Positions 1 to 5,286 of a stretch of DNA of 12,596 nt are shown piece after piece. The DNA lies in assembly GCA_900548485.1 (NCBI GenBank), contig URKL01000025.1, positions 1 through 12,596 on the forward strand. The letters are read 5' to 3'. Origin of the DNA: an uncultured Succinatimonas sp. (lineage in GTDB: Bacteria > Pseudomonadota > Gammaproteobacteria > Enterobacterales > Succinivibrionaceae). The notes below the pieces were generated by a model. The model searched no databases. It was not told where the DNA came from and saw nothing but the letters and a program-made list of their open reading frames with translations. Numbering within the stretch: position 1 is the first letter of the stretch; the number at the start of each line of letters is the position of its first letter. The translations under genes were made by a program, and so were the position numbers.

Positions 1-1
1 G

Positions 2-28
2 GATTAGAAAAATTTCATTTTTCTAATC
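2..28. repeat. perfect 12-bp hairpin at left edge
   Basis: Bases 2-13 and 17-28 are exact reverse complements around a 3-base loop, giving a 12-bp, mostly A-T stem. No run of T follows the stem on the plus strand, because the bases after it are CGG, so it is a poor classical terminator in that direction. It abuts a second hairpin (29-71). It may belong to the 3' end of a gene lying left of the window; its function cannot be decided from what is visible. Confidence 0.6.
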
Positions 29-71
29 GGCACACTACATCCTCGCACTGAAGTATGAGGTTTTGTGTGCC
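29..71. repeat. second hairpin with 7-bp outer and 5-bp inner stem
   Basis: GGCACAC (29-35) pairs perfectly with GTGTGCC (65-71). Inside, CCTCG (41-45) pairs with TGAGG (56-60), the last pair being a G-T wobble, so the whole forms a bulged stem-loop of about 43 bases. It directly follows the 2-28 hairpin. It could be a structured 3' untranslated region, a dispersed repeat, or part of a small RNA. I do not recognise it as a named RNA family, and it lacks the core sites of an integron attC. Confidence 0.5.
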
Positions 72-250
72 TAAAATTTGATAAATAAGAGTGGTAGTTT
101 TTTTGAGGTTATGCAAAGTACAGATGATTTAAGCATCTTAATTATAACTAATTTTAATTATTTTATGCATAACGATAATAAATCTAACTCACTATCAATC
201 TAGTAGTCTCTTTTTGTCTTCAAAGTATTAATCTATAAGGTAAATAAAAG
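72..250 (+). promoter_or_regulatory. leader region upstream of the DeoR-family gene
   Basis: This AT-rich, non-coding-looking stretch should hold the promoter of the regulator gene. Visible elements are a T7 run around 98-104, a 10-bp perfect palindrome TTATGCATAA at 163-172, and an earlier half-copy TTATGCA at 109-115. GATAAT at 174-179 is a possible -10 with only a weak -35. A small hairpin pairs AGATG (122-126) with CATCT (134-138). A 30-codon reading frame (111-203, ATG to TAG) is present but has GAGG only two bases from its ATG, so it is not called as a gene. The palindrome is a candidate autoregulatory operator, by inference only. Confidence 0.35.
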
Positions 251-1009
251 ATGATTCCTCTTGAAAGAAGACAGTTTATCTTACAGCAAGCAGCCGTACG
301 CGGCGTGGTGGGAATATATGAGTTAGCAGAAATGCTAAATGTTTCTCACATGACTATAAGACGAGATCTTGAAAAGCTACAACAGGAAGGAGCTGTAGTT
401 CTAGTTTCAGGAGGAGTACAGATCTCAAAGAAACTCAGCGCTGAACCTGAACATATGGTTAAAGAAAGTTTAGCTGCTGAAGAAAAACTCCGCATTGCAA
501 AGGCTGCTTTGGAATATATCCCGAGAAATGGTTGTATTTTTTTAGATGATGGCACTACTTCTTTAGCTTTAGCTCAATTAATTGCAGATAGAGAAGATCT
601 TACAGTCGTTACCAACGACTTTGTAATTATGGATTATCTAAGTGAACATAGCGTTTGCCAGGTTTTTCATACTGGAGGTTTAGTCAGAAAGCGCTATCGT
701 TATAGTGTAGGCGAAATGGCAACAAAGATTATCAAGTCTATGACTTTTGATGTTTCCTTTATGTCAGCTTCTTCTTGGGATGAACGCGGTGTAACTACCC
801 CTGATATCGAAAAAATTGCTGTAAAACAAGCGGCTATTTATAGTGGTCGACAAGCTATTTTGATCTGCGATAGAAGTAAGTTTGGTCAGATGGCAACTTT
901 TATAGCTTTTGATTTAAAAGATATTGATTTAATCATCTCCGACGATAAGCTTCCAAAACAGGCTTGCGAATTTATCGCTTCGCGTAATATTGAACTTAAG
1001 CTTGTTTAG
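251..1009 (+). CDS. DeoR-family transcriptional regulator
   Basis: This is a DNA-binding repressor or activator that senses a phosphorylated metabolite, usually a sugar phosphate. Residues 1-57 form the DeoR winged helix-turn-helix; the recognition part around 22-43 contains ELAEMLNVSHMTIRRDLEKL, the family signature. Residues 75-240 match the DeoR sensor domain of the ribose-5-phosphate-isomerase-like fold, with DDGTT (99-103), TND (121-123), HTGG (140-143) and DRSKFG (207-212), all typical of effector-binding loops. The 252-residue length is normal for the family. The ATG is preceded by AAGG at 237-240, a rather long spacing. The next gene on the strand is a ketopantoate-reductase homologue 66 bases away, which is the likeliest local target. 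The effector cannot be deduced because no sugar kinase or transporter adjoins it. Confidence 0.93.
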   Translation: MIPLERRQFILQQAAVRGVVGIYELAEMLNVSHMTIRRDLEKLQQEGAVVLVSGGVQISKKLSAEPEHMVKESLAAEEKLRIAKAALEYIPRNGCIFLDDGTTSLALAQLIADREDLTVVTNDFVIMDYLSEHSVCQVFHTGGLVRKRYRYSVGEMATKIIKSMTFDVSFMSASSWDERGVTTPDIEKIAVKQAAIYSGRQAILICDRSKFGQMATFIAFDLKDIDLIISDDKLPKQACEFIASRNIELKLV

Positions 1010-1054
1010 TTTGTTATCTATGAGTAACTTAATATTTAAACAAAGCAAGCTTTT
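998..1054 (+). terminator. long intercistronic hairpin, possible terminator or attenuator
   Basis: Bases 998-1013 pair with 1037-1052 with one internal mismatch and two G-T wobbles, forming a stem of about 16 bp that includes the deoR stop codon in its left arm. The 23-base loop contains another small inverted repeat, GTTA (1013-1016) with TAAC (1025-1028). A short T run (1051-1054) follows, partly inside the stem. The loop is large for an intrinsic terminator, and the next start codon is only about 22 bases away. Partial termination or transcript processing between the two genes is plausible. Confidence 0.4.
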
Positions 1055-1075
1055 GATTTGCTAATAAGGATTTTT

Positions 1076-1975
1076 ATGATTAAAAATGTAGGAATCATAG
1101 GTCGTGGTGCTTTAGGTATTATGTATGCTAAAGCATTTATTGAGGCTTTAGGATTTGATAATGTCTTTATTATTGTTGATGAGAATAGGTATGCTCGTTA
1201 CATAAAAGAAGATCTTTTTTACAATAATGAGCCTATTTCTTTAAATTATAAAAAAGCTAATGATATTAAAGATCTTGATTTAATTATCTTTACAGTTAAA
1301 TATCCTGGTCTTAATGAAGCTATAGCTTTAGCAAAACAGGTAGTTTCTCCTAAAACTATTATCATGTCCTTTTTGAATGGAGTTGTGTCTGAACAAGAGA
1401 TTTCAAAGCAAATTGAGACCTCTCATCTTTTATATACAACTGTACAGGGAATGGATGCTACTTTTTTAAATCACAATCTTTCTGTTTCTCATCAAGGCTA
1501 TATCAGTTATGGTAATGTTGATAGAAAAGATAATGCTGATATCGAAGCTGTAGCCGCTTTATTTGATAAGGCCTCATTAAAATATGAAATAAGTGCAGAT
1601 ATTAAGCATCAATTATTCTCAAAATGGATGCTCAATGTAGGTGTAAATCAATCTTGTGCTTATTATGGCGTTGGCTATGGTGGAATTCAAAAAGAGGGTG
1701 AACCTCGCGAAGCTATGTATAGGGCTATGAGAGAAGCTCAAGCTGTTGCAAAATTTTGTGGAGTTACTTTAACTGACGCAGAAATTACCAAGTGGATTGA
1801 GCTTATGGATAGTCTTGATCCTAATGGAGCTCCATCGATGGAACAGGATAGAAGAGCCAATCGTGTAAATGAAGTGGGGCTTTTTGCTCAAAGTGTTTGC
1901 GATCTTGGCGTAAAAGCAAAAATTTCCACGCCACAAAACCAAATATTTTTAGAAAAGCTTTCAAAAGATATGTAA
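1076..1975 (+). CDS. ketopantoate reductase family protein (PanE/ApbA-like)
   Basis: The family reduces 2-dehydropantoate to pantoate with NADPH in coenzyme A synthesis; related members act on other 2-oxo acids. Residues 5-20 hold the Rossmann glycine motif (GIIGRGALG). K75, N101, the K183-x3-N187 pair (SKWMLNVGVNQ) and E266 in the stretch SMEQDRRANRVNE align with the catalytic and substrate residues of E. coli PanE (Lys72, Asn98, Lys176, Asn180 and Glu256). Length is 299 residues, normal for the family. I chose the ATG at 1076 because TAAGGA (1065-1070) sits at correct spacing and the protein then begins MIKNVGIIG; an upstream in-frame TTG at 1058 would add six residues and lacks a ribosome site. 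The DeoR-type neighbour suggests regulated catabolism rather than constitutive pantothenate synthesis, so I withhold the name panE. Confidence 0.87.
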   Translation: MIKNVGIIGRGALGIMYAKAFIEALGFDNVFIIVDENRYARYIKEDLFYNNEPISLNYKKANDIKDLDLIIFTVKYPGLNEAIALAKQVVSPKTIIMSFLNGVVSEQEISKQIETSHLLYTTVQGMDATFLNHNLSVSHQGYISYGNVDRKDNADIEAVAALFDKASLKYEISADIKHQLFSKWMLNVGVNQSCAYYGVGYGGIQKEGEPREAMYRAMREAQAVAKFCGVTLTDAEITKWIELMDSLDPNGAPSMEQDRRANRVNEVGLFAQSVCDLGVKAKISTPQNQIFLEKLSKDM

Positions 1976-2139
1976 TTTGTGACTAGATCGAGCTTGTCAA
2001 AATAATTTGTTTTATCAATGAGTAAAAATTTTGGCAAAATAAGACTGTAATGGGCACGATGTTTAGAAATAATTTTTTTTGACTTATAAAAATTCAAAAC
2101 AGCTCTAAAAACAAATTTTTAATACGTGTAAAATTAAAA
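1976..2139. other. intergenic stretch with no gene seen
   Basis: This AT-rich spacer lies between the ketopantoate-reductase homologue and the dhaM promoter. A small inverted repeat ATTTT-GGC-AAAAT is visible at about 2028-2040, and there is a T8 run near 2073-2080. I see no convincing terminator for the upstream gene. The longest ATG frame noticed is about ten codons (from 2018) without a ribosome-binding site. Confidence 0.5.
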
Positions 2140-2206
2140 TACATTACAGATGTAGTAATATAATAAGAAAGTGATGTGCTTATCTTTTTGATAGGAATGC
2201 AAGGAG
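2140..2206 (+). promoter_or_regulatory. dhaM promoter with overlapping palindrome and strong RBS
   Basis: TATAAT at 2159-2164 is a consensus -10 box; no good -35 lies 16-18 bases upstream. Immediately before it are two nested inverted repeats, TACAT-N5-ATGTA (2140-2154) and ATTAC-N7-GTAAT (2143-2159), the second touching the -10. This placement fits a repressor or activator site, by inference. The transcript would have a leader of roughly 40 bases ending in AAGGAG (2201-2206), seven bases from the ATG, a strong ribosome-binding site. Confidence 0.55.
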
Positions 2207-2213
2207 TTCATCT

Positions 2214-2621
2214 ATGATAGGTATTGTGGTAGTGTCTCACAGTAGCAAGGTTGCCGAAGGCATTGTTGATATGGTGCAAGAGATCTCTTCCCGTGACGGT
2301 AAGAAGATGCCGATTTTTGCAGCAGGTGGCAATATGCAAGGAAATATGGGCACTGATCCGCGCAAAGTCTTAGACGCAATTAAGAAGGCTGATTCTGGTG
2401 AAGGTGTTGTCGTTTTATGCGATTTAGGCTCAGCAGTAATTAGCTCTCAGGCTGCTATTGCGATGTTAGAGGAGCCGTTACGCTCTCGTGTTAAGATTGC
2501 AGATGCTCCTGTTTTGGAAGGTACTGTTGGTGCCGCTGTTGAAGCCGCTTCTGATTCTAATAGTTCTTTAGACTTGGTTATTTCAACCGCTGAAGGCGCT
2601 CGTCAATTACATAAGCGCTAA
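2214..2621 (+). CDS. dhaM: dihydroxyacetone kinase phosphoryl donor subunit DhaM (EIIA domain only)
   Basis: DhaM carries phosphate from the PTS protein HPr to the ADP bound in DhaL, which phosphorylates dihydroxyacetone held by DhaK. The 135 residues match a mannose-type EIIA domain. The start VVVSHSSKVAEG puts the phospho-accepting histidine at H9, as in E. coli DhaM, and GTDPRKVLDAI, LCDLGSAVISSQ and APVLEGTVGAAV follow the DhaM pattern through to the C-terminus. Unlike the E. coli protein, which fuses EIIA to HPr-like and EI-like domains (about 470 residues), this one stops after EIIA, as in Lactococcus. It stands alone between its own promoter and terminator with no dhaK or dhaL in the window, so it must act with partners encoded elsewhere or have another PTS-linked role. 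Its codons look less AT-biased than those of its neighbours (more GCC, CGC and GGC), suggesting good expression. Confidence 0.88.
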   Translation: MIGIVVVSHSSKVAEGIVDMVQEISSRDGKKMPIFAAGGNMQGNMGTDPRKVLDAIKKADSGEGVVVLCDLGSAVISSQAAIAMLEEPLRSRVKIADAPVLEGTVGAAVEAASDSNSSLDLVISTAEGARQLHKR

Positions 2622-2653
2622 AAATACTATTTAAAATAACGATATTGTATTTT

Positions 2654-2690
2654 ACAAAACACCTTAAAAGAGGTGTTTTGTTATTTTTAG
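2654..2690 (+). terminator. intrinsic terminator of dhaM
   Basis: An 11-bp perfect stem (2654-2664 with 2671-2681, arms reading ACAAAACACCT and AGGTGTTTTGT) closes a 6-base loop and runs into a T-rich tail (2681-2688). It lies about 30 bases after the dhaM stop. Together with the promoter at 2140-2206 it makes dhaM a single-gene transcription unit. Confidence 0.88.
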
Positions 2691-2725
2691 TTATTAAATT
2701 TTCCTGAAAAAGTCTTTGATTATTC

Positions 2726-2753
2726 TATAATATATTGAGAAGCTTTGAAGGAG
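2726..2753 (+). promoter_or_regulatory. probable promoter and RBS of the SIMPL-rlhA-yoaA-tsaB train
   Basis: TATAAT at 2726-2731 matches the consensus -10; the -35 is poor at every normal spacing. It lies just after the dhaM terminator and before a strong ribosome site AAGGAG (2748-2753), six bases from the ATG at 2760. As the next three genes overlap the preceding one and have no room for promoters, this is the likely start of the whole run. Confidence 0.5.
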
Positions 2754-2759
2754 ATCCTT

Positions 2760-3470
2760 ATGTCGCGTGCCTTAAATTTAGCAGTTCTCTCTTTATCTTT
2801 AGTTTTTTCCTTTAGTTCCATTGCAGCTACAAATGATTGTTTAGGTTCTGCAGGAAGATTAAGTGTTAAAGGTTATGCTGAGGTAAAAGCTGTACCAGAT
2901 GTGGTTAATTTGAATTTTACTGTCAGTGATACTAAAAAAAAGAGTGCTGATGCTTATAAAAGCGTTGAAACTCGTGTTGCAACCTTCGCTAATGCTTTAA
3001 GCGAATTTGACAAAGAAAAATCTTTAGAAATAATCTCTGAAAATATCTCTGTATTCCCTCAATATACTTACAAAGAGAATAAGAGTGTTTTTGCAGGTTA
3101 TAAAGCTAGTCGCTCTGTAACAGTTAAAACTTCTGATTTTGCAAAAATTTCTAAAATTACAGAATTAGCAATGCAATCTGGGGTAGATATTGTCGACAGC
3201 TTTAATTACGAAATTAAAGATCCTAAAGCTTTACAGCTCAAAGCTGACAAATTAGCAATTTTAGATGCTAAAGATAAAGCCAAACTTCTAAGTGAAGGCT
3301 TTGACACTAAAATTGTAAAAACATGTTCTTTGAAATTTGCTAATGAGGGTGTACGTCCGGTAATGAGAATGATGTCAGCTAATATAGATTTAGCAAGTGA
3401 AAGTGCCCCTTACTCGCCTCAAGATCAAACCATATCCTCAACTGTAATGGCTGAATTTTTAATTGAATAA
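2760..3470 (+). CDS. secreted SIMPL-domain (DUF541, YggE-like) protein
   Basis: This envelope protein has a SIMPL domain, a family with no settled biochemical role; E. coli YggE is linked to oxidative-stress tolerance. Residues 1-23 are a signal peptide: short charged start, hydrophobic core (LNLAVLSLSLVFSFSSIA), and an A-A cleavage region near 22-23, implying export to the periplasm. Residues 33-235 carry the domain, opening with LSVKGYAEVKAVPDVVNLNF, the family's typical first strands with the conserved PD, and ending with the STVMAEFLIE strand. Two cysteines, C27 and C189, remain in the mature protein and could pair in the oxidising periplasm. No lipobox precedes C27. I chose the ATG at 2760 because AAGGAG lies six bases upstream; an in-frame TTG at 2745 would run through that site. 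Its end overlaps rlhA by 8 bases. Confidence 0.87.
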   Translation: MSRALNLAVLSLSLVFSFSSIAATNDCLGSAGRLSVKGYAEVKAVPDVVNLNFTVSDTKKKSADAYKSVETRVATFANALSEFDKEKSLEIISENISVFPQYTYKENKSVFAGYKASRSVTVKTSDFAKISKITELAMQSGVDIVDSFNYEIKDPKALQLKADKLAILDAKDKAKLLSEGFDTKIVKTCSLKFANEGVRPVMRMMSANIDLASESAPYSPQDQTISSTVMAEFLIE

Positions 3471-5286
3471 AAAATACTTAGAATTATTAGCTCCGGCTCG
3501 TGATTTGCAAACTGCTAAGCGGGCCATTTTAAGTGGTGCTGATGCTGTATACATAGGTGGACCAGCTTTTGGAGCCAGAGTTGCTGCAAAGAACTCCTTA
3601 GAAGATTTACAAGAAATTTGTGCTTTTGCTCATTTATTTGGCGCTAAGGTGCATTTAACATTAAACACTCTTTTTTATGATAATGAACTGCTAAAACTTC
3701 AAGAATTATTACAAGAGTTATCTAAAATAGATCTTGATGTATTGATTATTCAAGATCCTGCTCTTTTTGAGTATAAGCTTCCTGATAATATTGAAATTCA
3801 TGCCTCAACTCAATGTTTAATTAAAACTCCAGAGCGCTTGCGTTTCTTTTATGAAATGGGTGTTTGCCAAGCTGTTTTGCCACGTGAATTAAGCATTCAG
3901 GAAATTAAAGTTTTACATGAAAGTTGCCCGCAGATGCGTCTTGAGGCTTTTGTGGCGGGAGCTTTGTGTGTAAGCGAGAGTGGTAATTGTTTTATCTCTG
4001 AGTTTATGACTAAACGTAGCGCTAATCGTGGCGAATGCGCACAGATTTGTCGTTTACCTATGGAGTTATATCTTAATGATAAGGAAATAGCCCACGGTCA
4101 TTTACTTTCATTAAAAGATAACTTAGCTGCAGATAGACTTGAAGATTTAATTGATGCGGGTGTTAGTTCCTTTAAAATTGAAGGACGTTTAAAGGATGCT
4201 TCCTACGTAACTAATCTTACTGCATACTTTAGAGCTAAATTAGACAAAATTATTAGTAAGTCTAATGGGGTACTGCAACGTGCGTCTAAAGGTAAGGTTG
4301 AGATCAATTTTACAAGTGATCCAAATAAAACCTTTAACCGTGGTTTTACCTCAGTAATGCTTGATGGTGATAATAACGATATGGTCAATATTGTATCACC
4401 TAAGTTCATTGGCCCTAAAGTTGCAACTATTTCTAAGGTTAAATATGCACATAATGAAACTTGTGTAGCCGTAGAGATGAAAAAGGGCGTAAAGCTTCAT
4501 AATGGTGATGGATTAACTTATATCTCAGCGCAATCTGAGCTTTTGGGTTTTAGAATAAATAGTATAAATAACAATATATTAAGTATTAGAGGTCGGGTGC
4601 CTTTAAAAGTTCGTGAAACCTTATATAGAAATGTTGACAGTGAGTTTTTAAACAATGTTAACGATCCTAAGGCAACACAAAGGTCTTTAGCTTATGCATT
4701 AAAAGCTACTATCTTAGAAGATAAATTCATTTTGAATGTTGAAGATGAACTAGGACGTAAGGCTTATCTTGAGCATGTAAATGAAGTTTTGGATGATTTT
4801 GTGCATTATCCTCAAAATCGGTTAGAGGAAACTCTAAAAAAACGAGTTGATCCAAATACCTATGTTTCCTCATTAGAGATAATTGGTGATGTTGAGAACT
4901 TATATTTGCCTTTGTCTTTTATCAATAAACTTAGGCGTGAGGTTTTAAATAAATGCTTTAATGCTCGTTATCAGCGTGATGATTTTGTCCCTTTTGTAAA
5001 GCCTGAGACTATACCTAAATGGCCAGAAAGAGAGATTGATCCGCGTTTGTGTTTAAATGAAAAGACCCGTGCTTTTTATGAAAAGGCCTCTACAAATATT
5101 GGAGATTCTGATAGGGCAAAATATCAAGTAGTGATGACGTGCAAGCATTGTTTAGTTAAAAGCTTTTATAAGCAATGTGTTAAAGATGGCGCACCCCGTG
5201 AAGGCTTTAGCTTAAAGATCGGTTCGCAGAGCTTTAAAATACGATGTGATTGTGTAAATTGTCGAATGATGCTGATTAAACCGTGA
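3463..5286 (+). CDS. rlhA: 23S rRNA 5-hydroxycytidine C2501 synthase, U32 peptidase family
   Basis: RlhA (YdcP) hydroxylates cytidine 2501 in 23S rRNA. The sequence aligns with E. coli RlhA from the start: LELLAPARDLQTAKRAILSG, then GADAVYIGGPAFGAR (25-39), LTLNT (65-69), ASTQC (114-118) and SFKIEGRLKD, followed by a collagenase-like later region. C169, C176, C192 and C196 in GALCVSESGNC and RGECAQIC are the family's four Fe-S-type cysteines. C-terminal cysteine pairs C560/C563 and C597/C600 are also present. The protein has 607 residues against about 653 in E. coli, ending soon after CDCVNCRMM and so lacking the last ~45 residues. The start is TTG at 3463 with no clear ribosome site; no ATG lies in frame before residue ~132, and the conserved domain begins at residue 7. 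Translation probably depends on coupling to the upstream gene, which it overlaps by 8 bases. Confidence 0.93.
   Translation: MNKKYLELLAPARDLQTAKRAILSGADAVYIGGPAFGARVAAKNSLEDLQEICAFAHLFGAKVHLTLNTLFYDNELLKLQELLQELSKIDLDVLIIQDPALFEYKLPDNIEIHASTQCLIKTPERLRFFYEMGVCQAVLPRELSIQEIKVLHESCPQMRLEAFVAGALCVSESGNCFISEFMTKRSANRGECAQICRLPMELYLNDKEIAHGHLLSLKDNLAADRLEDLIDAGVSSFKIEGRLKDASYVTNLTAYFRAKLDKIISKSNGVLQRASKGKVEINFTSDPNKTFNRGFTSVMLDGDNNDMVNIVSPKFIGPKVATISKVKYAHNETCVAVEMKKGVKLHNGDGLTYISAQSELLGFRINSINNNILSIRGRVPLKVRETLYRNVDSEFLNNVNDPKATQRSLAYALKATILEDKFILNVEDELGRKAYLEHVNEVLDDFVHYPQNRLEETLKKRVDPNTYVSSLEIIGDVENLYLPLSFINKLRREVLNKCFNARYQRDDFVPFVKPETIPKWPEREIDPRLCLNEKTRAFYEKASTNIGDSDRAKYQVVMTCKHCLVKSFYKQCVKDGAPREGFSLKIGSQSFKIRCDCVNCRMMLIKP

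Noticed and set aside
29..71. Integron attC site or insertion-sequence end
   Set aside because: The expected core sites (GTTRRRY and its partner) are missing, and no integrase, transposase or flanking target duplication is visible.
1058..1075. TTG start extending the ketopantoate-reductase homologue by six residues
   Set aside because: The ribosome site TAAGGA falls inside the extension and points to ATG 1076, where the family's Rossmann motif begins at the normal distance.
2018..2050. Ten-codon frame in the gap before dhaM
   Set aside because: It has no ribosome-binding site, is very short, and lies upstream of the mapped-looking promoter.
2745..2759. TTG start extending the SIMPL protein by five residues
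   Set aside because: The extension is made of the ribosome site AAGGAG itself, and the signal peptide is normal from ATG 2760.
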